DNA of 64,000 nt from Streptomyces sp. NBC_00414. Its GTDB lineage: Bacteria; Actinomycetota; Actinomycetes; Streptomycetales; Streptomycetaceae. The notes beneath the pieces were generated by a model. That model worked only from the letters and a program-made list of their open reading frames with translations, was not told the DNA's origin and did no database searches. This document shows positions 41,141 to 49,510 of this stretch, piece by piece (the stretch's first letter is position 1; every line of letters begins with the position of its first letter). The stretch is from contig NZ_CP107935.1 of assembly GCF_036038375.1 (NCBI RefSeq), positions 4,898,001-4,962,000 on the forward strand. Direction: 5' to 3'. A program made the translations under genes and the position numbers.

Positions 41141-43327
41141 TCACTCGAACGGCAACGGCCGCGCGTGCACGACATCCAGCCTGGACACGGCCCGGGTCAG
41201 CACGACATACAGCCGATGCAACCCCCGCCCCGCCCCTGCCTCCGTCCCTGCTTCCGCCCCCGGCCCGTGCCCCTCCGCGATAGCGGCCGGCTCCACGGCG
41301 ACGACGTGGTCGTACTCAAGGCCCTTCGCGACGCCCGCCCCCAACACCGTGACCCGGGCTCCGAGCCGGTCCACGTCGGCGGCCTCGATCCCGGCGGCGC
41401 CGAGCGCCTCCCGCACCCGTACGACGTCCGGGTCGGCCGCGATGACCCCGACCGACCCCTCGTACGCGAGCGCGCGGCGGACGCACTCGGCCGTCTCCTG
41501 AAGGAGGCCGGAGGGGCCCGTGGGGCGGATCCGCAACTCGCCGTCCTTCCGCAGGGAACGCCCCGGAGGCACCCCGACATCCAGCCGGGCCAGCACCCGG
41601 TTCGCCAGCTCGACCACCGCCTCGGGCACCCGGAACCCGGTGGTCAACGGCACCACCGACGCCTCGGGCTTCCCCAGGTGCGCGAGCAGCTCGCCCCACT
41701 CCCGCGCGGCCCACGGCGTGGTCCCCTGCGCGAGATCCCCGAGGACGGTGACCGACCCGAAGGCGGCACGCCTGCCGATCGCCCGGCACTCCATCGGCGA
41801 CAGGTCCTGGGCCTCGTCGATGACCAAGTGGCTGTATCCGTCGGGGTGTTCGACCAGGCCGGCGACCTCGTCGAGCAGGACCAGATCGGCCGAGGACCAG
41901 CGGGCCGACTTCCACGAGCGGGGTGGCCGGGCCCACAGGACCGCCTTCTGCTCGTCCGGGTCCAGCACCCCGTCCGCCGCCGCGGCCAGCGCCGCCGGAT
42001 CGGTGAGCAGCTCCGCGACGACCTCCTCCGGCCGCGCCTTGGGCCACACCGAATCGACGTACGCGCTGATGGGCCGTGCCCGCGAGACCTTCTGCAGCCA
42101 GGCGTTCGTCTGGGGCCCGGCCCGCCGTTCGGCCTGGTCCTGCACATACCGCACGACCCGGGTCCGTACCCGTTCGCGCCCGACGGCGTACGGCGGCTCC
42201 TCGGCCCGGACGCCCGCGACGATCCGTGCGAGCGTGCCGGCGGACACCCGCCAGCGGTACGAACCGTCGGGCACGGCGAGAGCGTCGGGGCTGTCGGCCG
42301 CGGCCGGGTTCACCCGGGCGTACAGGGCGCGCCGCAGCACCTCCGCCATGCGGGCGTCGTGCTTGACGACGGCGGTGCTCTCGTCGTCCTCCCCGCCGAC
42401 CGGATGCCGGCCGATCTCGTCCCCGACGGTCGACTGCCGCACCCCGGTCTCGCCGAGCGCGGGCAGCACCTCCGAGATGTAGGAGAGGAAGGTGGGGTTC
42501 GGCCCGAGGATCAGCAGTCCGCCACGCCGGATGCGCTGCGGATGGGTGTAGAGCAGGTACGCGGCCCGGTGCAGCCCGACGGCCGTCTTTCCGGTGCCGG
42601 GAGCGCCCTGCACGCACACGGACACGGCGAGATCGGCCCGTACGAGGTCGTCCTGGTCCGGTTGGATGGTCGCCGCGATGTCACGCATCGGGCCGACCCG
42701 GGGCCGTTCGATCTCGCTCGCGAGAATGCGGCTCCCGGCCCGGAGGGTCTCCGGGCGAGGAGTCTGCGCCAGCGTCCCAGGGGTCCGCGGGCGTACGTCC
42801 GTGAGGTGTTCGTCCTCCAGTCCCGTGAGGTCGGCCGACTCCCCCAGGCTCCCCGGCGCCCAGCCGAACCGCCGCCGCACACCCACACCCTGTGGATGAC
42901 GGGTGCTCGCCTGGTAGAAGGCGCGGGAGACGGGGGCCCGCCAGTCGACGACGAGGGGCGGGGCCGCGGGCTGCTCGCTGATCCGCCGCCGCCCGATGTG
43001 GTAGCTCTGCCCGGCGTGGTCGCCCGCGGTCCGGCTGTCCGTCCCGAAGTCCAACCGCCCGAAGAACAGGGGCCCTTCGGGCAGTTCGCGCATCTCCTTG
43101 GCCCGGCTCCGCAGCGCGTAGCCGAGCACTTCGGCGTCGGCGCCGGACGCGGACACGTCCTCTGCGGTGACGACGTGTTCCTGGGCCCCGTCGACCATGG
43201 AGGTGAGGGCGGCCCGGCAGATGTCGTGGTAGTCGCGTTCGCGTCGGAGGGAGGCGGCGAGGGAGCGATCGGGGGTGGGGGTCAGGGCTGGGACGGGGGC
43301 GGCGTGGGCAGGGTCGACAGACGTCAT
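41141..43327 (-). CDS. HelD-like superfamily 1 ATPase (RNA polymerase-associated)
   Basis: 728 residues. UvrD-like helicase core: Walker A VQGAPGTGKTAVGLHRAAYL (residues about 240-260), Walker B with SHLVIDEAQDLSPMECRAIG, motif III VTVLGDLAQG, and the C-terminal GLEYDHVVAVEP...LYVVLTRAV. An N-terminal coiled-coil hairpin region (SLRRERDYHDICRAALTSM) and a large insert before the DEAQ box match HelD proteins, which clear stalled RNA polymerase. Some relatives (HelR) protect against rifamycin, but I see no basis to call it HelR. A TetR gene lies upstream with a palindrome between. Confidence 0.85.
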   Translation of the reverse strand: MTSVDPAHAAPVPALTPTPDRSLAASLRRERDYHDICRAALTSMVDGAQEHVVTAEDVSASGADAEVLGYALRSRAKEMRELPEGPLFFGRLDFGTDSRTAGDHAGQSYHIGRRRISEQPAAPPLVVDWRAPVSRAFYQASTRHPQGVGVRRRFGWAPGSLGESADLTGLEDEHLTDVRPRTPGTLAQTPRPETLRAGSRILASEIERPRVGPMRDIAATIQPDQDDLVRADLAVSVCVQGAPGTGKTAVGLHRAAYLLYTHPQRIRRGGLLILGPNPTFLSYISEVLPALGETGVRQSTVGDEIGRHPVGGEDDESTAVVKHDARMAEVLRRALYARVNPAAADSPDALAVPDGSYRWRVSAGTLARIVAGVRAEEPPYAVGRERVRTRVVRYVQDQAERRAGPQTNAWLQKVSRARPISAYVDSVWPKARPEEVVAELLTDPAALAAAADGVLDPDEQKAVLWARPPRSWKSARWSSADLVLLDEVAGLVEHPDGYSHLVIDEAQDLSPMECRAIGRRAAFGSVTVLGDLAQGTTPWAAREWGELLAHLGKPEASVVPLTTGFRVPEAVVELANRVLARLDVGVPPGRSLRKDGELRIRPTGPSGLLQETAECVRRALAYEGSVGVIAADPDVVRVREALGAAGIEAADVDRLGARVTVLGAGVAKGLEYDHVVAVEPAAIAEGHGPGAEAGTEAGAGRGLHRLYVVLTRAVSRLDVVHARPLPFE

Positions 43328-43350
43328 TCGGGCAAGGATACCGGAATAAC

Positions 43351-43363
43351 GTAACCGAGTTAC
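43351..43363. promoter_or_regulatory. Palindrome in the HelD-like gene promoter
   Basis: GTAAC-CGA-GTTAC, in the short AT-richer gap between tetR and the HelD-like gene, 23 bases before the latter. It is the best candidate site for the adjacent TetR protein. Confidence 0.65.
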
Positions 43364-43368
43364 TTTTC

Positions 43369-44061
43369 TTACTCTGTCGCGTAAGCCCGGAGTCCCGCTC
43401 CCAGCCGCGCGAAGGCGGCCTCCGCCGCGGTGACGGCGTCCCGCCGCACCCGCTCGGCGTCCTCGCCCCGCGCCATCCGCCGCCAGTTGTCCATCGCCAG
43501 GATCCGCTGCACGGCGACCACCTGTCCGGCGGCGAGCCGTGCCTCCAGAGTCCCGCCGAGCGCGGCGGCGAGCGCGGCCTCGGAACGCTCCAGGTACTCG
43601 TACAGCCGGGCCACGAGAGACGGAGTCCCGTACAGCAGCCGGTGGAAGGCGAGAACCTGGGGATGGTCGTTGACCCCGGTCACGGGGTCGCTCCGCTCGA
43701 TCCCGGCGAGGAAATGCAGACGCAGGGCGTCGATCGGGGACTGTCCGGGCGCCCGATCGCCGACCACCCGCGCGGCCTCGGCCTGGTGATCGGCGAACCG
43801 GTGCAGGACGAGGTCCTCCTTGGAGGAGAAGTACCGGAAGAGGGTCGGTTTGGAGATCTCGGCCGCGGCGGCGACCTCCGCGACGGAGACCCGCTCGAAC
43901 CCCTTCTCCAGGAAGAGCGCGATGGCGATGTCGGAGACCTCCTGGTACATCCGCAGCTTCTTGCGCTCACGCAGTCCCATGGCGCCCGCGGCACCCACCG
44001 TGCTTCTCACACCGGACGCACCGCTCGCATCAGCCGCGCCCCACGCACCCGTCTCGCCCAT
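43369..44061 (-). CDS. TetR family repressor
   Basis: 230 residues from 44061; an internal ATG at 43980 (MGLRERKKLRMYQ) is the more usual TetR start and would give 203 residues. DNA-binding helix-turn-helix: DIAIALFLEKGFERVSVAEV...EISKPTLFRYFSSKED. Gene order on the minus strand, 41 bases before the HelD-like gene, suggests that it regulates that gene and maybe itself. Confidence 0.87.
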   Translation of the reverse strand: MGETGAWGAADASGASGVRSTVGAAGAMGLRERKKLRMYQEVSDIAIALFLEKGFERVSVAEVAAAAEISKPTLFRYFSSKEDLVLHRFADHQAEAARVVGDRAPGQSPIDALRLHFLAGIERSDPVTGVNDHPQVLAFHRLLYGTPSLVARLYEYLERSEAALAAALGGTLEARLAAGQVVAVQRILAMDNWRRMARGEDAERVRRDAVTAAEAAFARLGAGLRAYATE

Positions 44062-44106
44062 GCCCCGAGCCTACGCATCTTCCGGACTCCCGCCCTCCCC
44101 TTGGGG

Positions 44107-45210
44107 TCAACCGGTTTGGAGACACGGCCCCTCCGCACGCTGCCGGTACCACCGGAGGAGGGAGACCGAGATCTCGGGCAGGCTCGGCACCTTCTCCAGC
44201 CCCAGCGGTTCCGCGGCGGCTGCCAGCACCTTCTGTATCTTGCCGCCCGCCCGGCCGAGGACACCGGTGTCCACGTCCGGCCCCGTGCCGAGCGAGAGAG
44301 ACATACGGATGACGTCGGTGAAAACCGACTGGGCGCGTTTGTAGGCGAGCAGTTTCGGCAGGTCCTCTTCCCAGCCGGCCGAACTGCCGGGCGTGACGCC
44401 CTCGACCGTCTGGTGCCACCTCTCCTTCATACGGTTCTCCTGACCTCTCGGATACCGCATCAGGTAGAGGTGCGTCGCCAGTTCGTACAAGGGATCACCG
44501 ACCATCGCCAACTCCCAGTCGATGGTCCAGAGCCGGCCTCCGGGATCGACGATGAAGTTCTCACGATGGAGGTCGGCGTGCAGCAGGCAGAAAGGGCGTT
44601 CGGTCAGCCCGGACACATGTTTTCTGAGGCGCTTGAAGGAGTCGCCGTCCACACCGAACGAGCCGAACAGTTCCTCGAAAGCGGGCAGGTTCTCCTGGTA
44701 GACACGTTCTTCGGTGAAACAGACGAGCCGCTCCAGGAAGTCCGAGGTGTCGCCCTCCCTCGCGCGGTCCCGGAGGTCGCAGCTCCTGTCCACCGCGAGC
44801 GCCTCGGATCTGACGCCGGCCAACTGCCGGAACACCCCGACGATCTGCTCCAGGACGGAGTCGGGAACAGCGCTGCCCGACCCGCACCGTGACCCCAGCG
44901 TCTCCCCCTCGATGAACCGCTGCAGACCGACCGGTCCGGCCTGGACGATCTCGGGGATGCCGTCGACGGTCCCCCGAAGGGCCCGCAGCAACTGCTCCTC
45001 GGAGGCGAAACAACGACGGTCGAACCAGAGCAGATTACTTCTCGGCTCACGGCACTTCACGCGGACCGGCGAATCCGCCTCCGCTCCGCCGGGCAGCGGA
45101 AAGACGTACGTTTCGTGGTGGTAGCCCTGAAGTGGCCCCTCGACCACGTCCGCGTCGCCACTCACCTCAACGGCTCGCCGCCGAGCCAGGGAAGCCGATT
45201 CGGGTGACAT
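44107..45210 (-). CDS. APH/choline-kinase-like phosphotransferase
   Basis: 367 residues. The catalytic loop is CLLHADLHRENFIV (Brenner HxDxxxxN) and the metal-binding segment is LWTIDWELAMVGDPLYELAT. These define aminoglycoside phosphotransferase-fold small-molecule kinases. The N-terminal lobe has YHHETYVFPLPGG. The substrate is unknown. It lies divergent from a HAD phosphatase gene (202-base gap), within the dev-like cluster, so a kinase/phosphatase pair acting on related metabolites is possible. Confidence 0.82.
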   Translation of the reverse strand: MSPESASLARRRAVEVSGDADVVEGPLQGYHHETYVFPLPGGAEADSPVRVKCREPRSNLLWFDRRCFASEEQLLRALRGTVDGIPEIVQAGPVGLQRFIEGETLGSRCGSGSAVPDSVLEQIVGVFRQLAGVRSEALAVDRSCDLRDRAREGDTSDFLERLVCFTEERVYQENLPAFEELFGSFGVDGDSFKRLRKHVSGLTERPFCLLHADLHRENFIVDPGGRLWTIDWELAMVGDPLYELATHLYLMRYPRGQENRMKERWHQTVEGVTPGSSAGWEEDLPKLLAYKRAQSVFTDVIRMSLSLGTGPDVDTGVLGRAGGKIQKVLAAAAEPLGLEKVPSLPEISVSLLRWYRQRAEGPCLQTG

Positions 45211-45412
45211 AGTTCGTTCTCTCGCATGTGCCGCACCGATGGTGAAAGAGGGGAGAGATTACTCTCCCGCGGTTGAGTATCACTCCAGGGGTCAGGTTGT
45301 CGACCGCATCCCTGCCCTGCCTGCGTATACGGAAGTCCGTTCGCGCAGAGGCGGGTGCCCACCCCGCCACGACAGTGCGGGGGTACGGAACACGGTGCTT
45401 CACACTGTCCCG

Positions 45413-46186
45413 GTGACGATCAGGTGGCCCTCGCACGGCAGACCCAGTGACAGACGGACCCTGCGACAGCTCCTGCGAGGTGCAGACGCGGTGTTCTTCG
45501 ATTTCGACGGCCCTGTGTGCGACCTGTTCGGCGGGACACCGACCGCGCACATCGCCGAGGAGATCAAGGTCATGGCGCGGCTCGAATGGGGCGCTCTCGA
45601 CCGTGCGGTCGAGGACTGCCACGACTCGCACGGGATCCTCCTGCGCCTCCGGGACGTACTCGACGGAGCGCCGGAACATCACGGCCGTGAGCCCCTGGCC
45701 CAGGCCGACGCCATCGTCACTCGGTACGAATACGCTGCCGTGGGTTCCGCCGTTCAGTGTTCGGACGTCGGACCCCTGCTGGATGCACTGCGCGATCTCG
45801 GCAAACGTCTGGCAATCGTGAGCAACAACGCCGAGGGCCCTGTCCTGCGGTACCTGGAGCGCACGAATCTGACGTCGAAGTTCGAAGTGGTCTGCGGCCG
45901 TGATCCGTACGAGCCGCGCCACATGAAGCCCCATCCCGACCCGGTGCGTCGCGCTCTGGCAGCCGTCGGCGTCCCGGCTACCGGCAGGGCCCTGCTGGTG
46001 GGAGACCAGCTGAGCGACCTCGCAGCGGCCAGAGCGGCCGGCGTCCGTTTCCTGGGACACACACAGGACGAGAGACTGCGACGGCGGATGAAGCAGACCG
46101 ATGCGGACGGTGTGGTCGCGTCACACGCCTCGGTCCTGGCCGCGGCCAGGACCCTGGTGGGCGACGTCGGACGACACACTCCATAG
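45413..46186 (+). CDS. HAD family hydrolase, DevB-like paralogue
   Basis: 257 residues from GTG at 45413; the frame is open upstream but rich in rare codons, and another GTG lies 18 bases before. Motif I is VFFDFDGPVCDLFGG, motif II LAIVSNN, motif III Lys in HMKPHPDPV, motif IV LLVGDQLSDLAAARAAG. The motif I surroundings and cap are closely similar to DevB at 47384-48121, so the two are paralogues. It converges on, and overlaps by 66 bases, the GntR gene at 46121. Confidence 0.83.
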   Translation: MTIRWPSHGRPSDRRTLRQLLRGADAVFFDFDGPVCDLFGGTPTAHIAEEIKVMARLEWGALDRAVEDCHDSHGILLRLRDVLDGAPEHHGREPLAQADAIVTRYEYAAVGSAVQCSDVGPLLDALRDLGKRLAIVSNNAEGPVLRYLERTNLTSKFEVVCGRDPYEPRHMKPHPDPVRRALAAVGVPATGRALLVGDQLSDLAAARAAGVRFLGHTQDERLRRRMKQTDADGVVASHASVLAAARTLVGDVGRHTP

Positions 46187-47035
46187 AGAATCGAAATAGG
46201 TCTGCATGCTGTCCACGAAGAAGGAGCCCGGGGAGTTCGGATCCTCGTCGCTCACGTAGTGCATGAGGTTGGCGCCGACACCTTCGACATCCATGGCCGG
46301 CAGAACCTCGCCGTCCGCGAGCATGATCGGGCGATCGACCACCTGGTACAGCCCGAACAGCGCCTCCGAGCCGTTCAGCAGATAGAACTTGAAGTTCGGG
46401 ACCACCGTTGTGTATCGGATCTGCAGATCGACCTCTGCCACGATCCCGTGGACGCGCAGCAGCTCAAGGATGTTGCGCAGCGAGGTGGTGGATCCGAGCA
46501 CGATGGCCCGTACGTGCTTCGCCGGACGCGGGTCCGCCGGATCGTCCTTGGCCCGGGGAAAGGGCAGCTGCGCGTCCCCGGACGGCACCAGAACACGCAT
46601 GGTGATGCGCTGCGGGGTGCGCCGGAGTTCGCGGCGCATCCTCTCGTTCTGCAGGCGGACATGGGTGACGAGGGATTCACCGGTCAGTGTGAAGACGTCC
46701 AGGCCGACCTCCGGCCGACTGAATGCCTCGGTCATGATCGGGCCGAGCGTCCTGGGACGAGGCGTCGTGTCCTGCGGGACCGCCGGTTGAATCCGCTGGG
46801 TCTTGACCACTCGTGATCCGCTGCCCTGCCGGGACTCGATGCGCCCCTCGGCAACGAGTGCCTTCACCACCCGCTGGACGGTGTCGCGGGAGACCCCGAA
46901 CTCCTCGGCCAGCGCCCGCTGCGGCGGGAGGGCACTGTCCAGAGGGTAGATCTCGGTGATGATGCGGTTGCGCAGCTCCTCAAGGACGCGCGCGAACTCC
47001 TTGCCGCCTCCGTCACCACTCCGCTCTTCGCTCAC
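46121..47035 (-). CDS. GntR family regulator, DevA-type (third paralogue)
   Basis: 304 residues. Winged helix: LEELRNRIITEIYPLDSALPP...ALAEEFGVSRDTVQRVVKAL. The C-terminal domain (VTHVRLQNERM..., ITMRVLVPSGDAQLPFPRA, FKFYLLNGSEALFGLYQVVD) matches the effector domain of DevA and DevE below, not FadR or UTRA domains. It is divergent from a 62-residue membrane protein gene with a different palindrome (47152-47163). It is the most diverged of the three paralogues. Confidence 0.85.
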   Translation of the reverse strand: MSEERSGDGGGKEFARVLEELRNRIITEIYPLDSALPPQRALAEEFGVSRDTVQRVVKALVAEGRIESRQGSGSRVVKTQRIQPAVPQDTTPRPRTLGPIMTEAFSRPEVGLDVFTLTGESLVTHVRLQNERMRRELRRTPQRITMRVLVPSGDAQLPFPRAKDDPADPRPAKHVRAIVLGSTTSLRNILELLRVHGIVAEVDLQIRYTTVVPNFKFYLLNGSEALFGLYQVVDRPIMLADGEVLPAMDVEGVGANLMHYVSDEDPNSPGSFFVDSMQTYFDSLWSVSSDVAHQGPGRGQDRGV

Positions 47036-47151
47036 ACGCCGACCGTACCTCTCCCACCCATGGGCGGGCCGGTTTTAAGTCAACTCCACCGGCCAATCAG
47101 CCCGCCGGTTAAGGGATCTCCCGACAAGGGGAGACCAATTCAATACAACCA

Positions 47152-47163
47152 GTCCAATTGGAC
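47152..47163. promoter_or_regulatory. Palindrome between GntR1 and its membrane-peptide gene
   Basis: GTCCAATTGGAC, perfect 12-base palindrome in the 169-base divergent gap. It differs from the DevA/DevE-type site, consistent with a changed regulator specificity. Confidence 0.6.
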
Positions 47164-47204
47164 GGCTTGTTGATGGATTCGCTGAAGTGGATGGGGTGGG
47201 GAAC

Positions 47205-47393
47205 ATGCTCTTCTGCTTGCTGCTGGGTATCGGCGTCAAGTTCGCGATCACGCAACTGGTCCAGACACGGCTCGGTTTCGCGGGTCTGGTCCTGCTGGCC
47301 CTGCTGCTGGTGGGGGTACGGGCGGGGTACCCCCGATTGGCCTGGTGGTCGGCAGGCCTCTTCTTCCTGCTGACGCTCCAGCTTCAGGCCTGA
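47205..47393 (+). CDS. Small two-helix membrane protein, module 1
   Basis: 62 residues from ATG at 47205; a GTG 18 bases upstream is possible, but the ATG makes the length match the two sister proteins. Two hydrophobic helices (LFCLLLGIGVKFAI and LVLLALLLVGVRAG) are followed by a third, short apolar end (LFFLLTLQLQA). It aligns with 49265-49453 and 50628-50813 around a Q-x-x-x-x-x-G-x-x-G-x-V pattern and a VG(V/L/I)(R/K) turn. It overlaps devB by 10 bases, tail to tail. Function unknown. Confidence 0.7.
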   Translation: MLFCLLLGIGVKFAITQLVQTRLGFAGLVLLALLLVGVRAGYPRLAWWSAGLFFLLTLQLQA

Positions 47394-48121
47394 CCCCGCA
47401 GGACCTGCAGCACCGGTTCCAGCGAGCCCACGACATGCTCGGCTCCGGCATCCCGCAGCAGTTTCTCCTTCTGGCTGTTACGCGCGTAGCCGAGGAACTG
47501 GACACCGGCACTTCTCGCGGCCTGGTGGTCCGAGGGTGCGTCACCGATCATGAGGGTGGACCGCGGGGCGGCACCGAGGGCGTTCATGGCCCGGTTGAGG
47601 CAGTGCGGGTGCGGCTTGAGCTGGTCCAAGTCGTGGGTGCGGCCGTAGATGTTGGGCACGAAGCAGTCGGCCAGGCCGCGGCTCTCCAGGTAAGTGGCCG
47701 CCGTACGGGGCGAGTTGTTGGTCGCCACGGCCAGTCGCACGCCGACCGCGCTCCAGGTCCGGATCAGCGGGTCCGCGAATTCGGTGGGCCACGCGGAGGG
47801 CGCCGCCTTGAGTTCCTGCTGGGTGAGGCGGTCCTCCAGTTCGACCACGAGATCGCTGTGCGGATGACGGCGGTTGACCGCGTACAGGACCGCCATCGGG
47901 TCGGGGTGGACGCGCTCCTCCTCGGTGAGGAGTTCGCGGAGGCCCTGCTGTTCGAGCCATCTCACCAGGTCCTTCGCCACGTCCTCCGCCGAGTGCCCCG
48001 CGAAGAGCCGACAGATCGGCCCGTCGAAGTCGAACAGGACGGAACGGGCTTGCCCGACCACCGCGTAAAGGTTCTCTGTCTCTGCTGTCACCGGACCAGT
48101 CTGCTGCGTATCAGTAGTCAC
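47384..48121 (-). CDS. devB: HAD family phosphatase DevB
   Basis: 245 residues from GTG at 48121, which shares its G with the devA stop; the start could also be a GTG 30 bases later. HAD motifs: VLFDFDGPICRLFAGH, LAVATNN, LKPHPHCLNRAM and LMIGDAPSDHQAARSAG. From the literature on S. coelicolor, devB follows devA in one operon and encodes a phosphatase/hydrolase of unknown substrate; the same order and coupling are seen here. Confidence 0.85.
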   Translation of the reverse strand: MTTDTQQTGPVTAETENLYAVVGQARSVLFDFDGPICRLFAGHSAEDVAKDLVRWLEQQGLRELLTEEERVHPDPMAVLYAVNRRHPHSDLVVELEDRLTQQELKAAPSAWPTEFADPLIRTWSAVGVRLAVATNNSPRTAATYLESRGLADCFVPNIYGRTHDLDQLKPHPHCLNRAMNALGAAPRSTLMIGDAPSDHQAARSAGVQFLGYARNSQKEKLLRDAGAEHVVGSLEPVLQVLRGQA

Positions 48122-48999
48122 TAGGAGAGTGTCAGGTCCGTCGTGATGGTTTCCCAGAGCCCGTCGAACCACTTCTGGGACTCCTCCACGAACGCCGCGT
48201 CGCGCTGGCCCGACCGGGTCAGGAAGGAGAAGAGCAGGGACTCGGAGCCGAGGGCGTCGTACATCTCCAGGGTCTGGCTCTCGTACGGCTCCTCCCGGCG
48301 GGTGAGGACGTAGTAACCGATCAGCGCCTCCTGCCCGTTGAGCAGGTAGAGCTTCACGGGCGGGGTGAACGGCAGCGCGCGGAACGTGACGCGCACGTCG
48401 ATGCCGTGCGAGGAGCGCAGGGAGCGCAGGTTGTGCCGCAGGACGTGCCCCTGGGCGTTGCGCATGTCCAGCCAGCGCTGGTGGACCGGGTCGTCGTCGG
48501 CGTCGCTGTCGACGGAGACGGGGAAGGCGAGGGTGATCTCCCGCGACGGCACCAGGATGCGGACGTCGATCGACTCGGGGCGCAGGCTGCCCTCGTGGAT
48601 CCGGCGGACCGGGTCGCCGATGGCCAGCATCAGCGTCTCCGCCGTGTGACAGACGACGTCTATGCGCACGTGCTGCGCGGTGAACGCCTCGACCAGCCGC
48701 GGCGCCAGCGCCACCATCGTCGGCTGGGGTTCGTCCCGGGTGTGCGTGACCTCGGCGATCCGGGGCGGGCTGCCCTTGCTGACGTTGCTGAGCAGGCCGT
48801 CGTCCTGGAGGGCGCGCAAGGCCTGACGGACCGTGCCGCGCTCCACGCCGAACTCGTCGGCGAGCTCCGCCTGGGTGGGCAGGCGGTCGCCGGCGCGCAG
48901 GGCGCCCGCGCGGATGCGGTCCCGCAGGATGTCCGCGATCTCCTGCGGCGAGAGCTTTCTGCTGCCGTTCACTGCCACGTTCTCCTGGGTCACGACCAA
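48121..48999 (-). CDS. devA: GntR family developmental regulator DevA
   Basis: 292 residues. Winged helix: IADILRDRIRAGALRAGDRL...ELADEFGVERGTVRQALRAL. The effector domain (IDVRILVPSREITLAFPVSV, PPVKLYLLNGQEALIGYYVL, SLLFSFLTRSGQRDAAFVEE) defines the DevA subgroup of GntR proteins. In S. coelicolor, DevA is needed for normal aerial development and represses itself. The 1-base overlap with devB marks an operon. Identification rests on the devA-devB order, the devE-like neighbour and my memory of the family. Confidence 0.85.
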   Translation of the reverse strand: MVVTQENVAVNGSRKLSPQEIADILRDRIRAGALRAGDRLPTQAELADEFGVERGTVRQALRALQDDGLLSNVSKGSPPRIAEVTHTRDEPQPTMVALAPRLVEAFTAQHVRIDVVCHTAETLMLAIGDPVRRIHEGSLRPESIDVRILVPSREITLAFPVSVDSDADDDPVHQRWLDMRNAQGHVLRHNLRSLRSSHGIDVRVTFRALPFTPPVKLYLLNGQEALIGYYVLTRREEPYESQTLEMYDALGSESLLFSFLTRSGQRDAAFVEESQKWFDGLWETITTDLTLS

Positions 49000-49080
49000 A
49001 CGCTACAACTTTGCCCCATCTAAGGGGAGTTGTTTGAAACTTGTTTTGAGATAGGTACCAACTGGGGATAAGTTAAGCAT

Positions 49081-49096
49081 AGTTGGTTGCCAACTT
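49081..49096. promoter_or_regulatory. Candidate DevA operator in the devA/membrane-peptide gap
   Basis: AGTTGG-TTG-CCAACT(T), 6-base arms with a 3-base centre, in the 265-base divergent gap. The half-site ACCAACT recurs at 49057-49063. A nearly identical palindrome lies at the same position in the devE gap (50503-50519). Also shared by both gaps is CTACAACTT-GC-CCATCT near the regulator start. Confidence 0.7.
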
Positions 49097-49264
49097 GGTG
49101 AAGATGGCGGAAGTTCTCCTTCCTCTCGCAAGCAGTTGGCAAGTGGGAAGGCTCCGCGCCTCCTCGGCACCGGAGCACGGCTCGCGCACCACGGTTCTCC
49201 ACCGCACCACAGCACCATCGCACTCCTCCCGCCCGCCCCCGCAAGACCCGAAGGAGGATCCACC

Positions 49265-49453
49265 ATGCCCGCCATCGCCCTACTCTCCGCCCTCCTCGTC
49301 GTCGGATTCGAGCAGTTCGTGGAATGGCAGTACGGCCCCTGCGGCGCCGTCGGACTGCTGCTGCTCACCGTGGGCCTCAAGGTGAAAAGTCCCACCTGCA
49401 GCTCGATCGGAGCGGTCGTCCTCGCGCTGATGCTCGCGGGGCCGGCCCTGTGA
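49265..49453 (+). CDS. Small two-helix membrane protein, module 2
   Basis: 62 residues with AAGGAGGA upstream of ATG at 49265. Helix 1 is MPAIALLSALLVVGFEQFVE, then WQYGPCGAVGLLLLTVGLKV, then a C-terminal apolar helix (IGAVVLALMLAGPAL). It is closely related to module 3 (about half of residues alike by eye) and distantly to module 1. It faces devA divergently. Function unknown; a signalling peptide or a membrane partner of the regulator is possible. Confidence 0.78.
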   Translation: MPAIALLSALLVVGFEQFVEWQYGPCGAVGLLLLTVGLKVKSPTCSSIGAVVLALMLAGPAL

Positions 49454-49510
49454 GCTGCGGAAACAGCCCGCCCGCACGACGAGAACCACGCACCGGACCT
49501 GTGGGAGATC

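Noticed and set aside
41141..43327. Naming the helicase HelR (rifamycin resistance)
   Set aside because: The N-terminal sequence does not resemble HelR as I remember it, and no rifamycin-associated promoter element is visible.
40121..43354. A long plus-strand frame of over 1000 codons across the HelD-like gene
   Set aside because: It is antisense to a gene with clear helicase motifs and overlaps the F420/hemerythrin gene in another frame; high-GC shadow.
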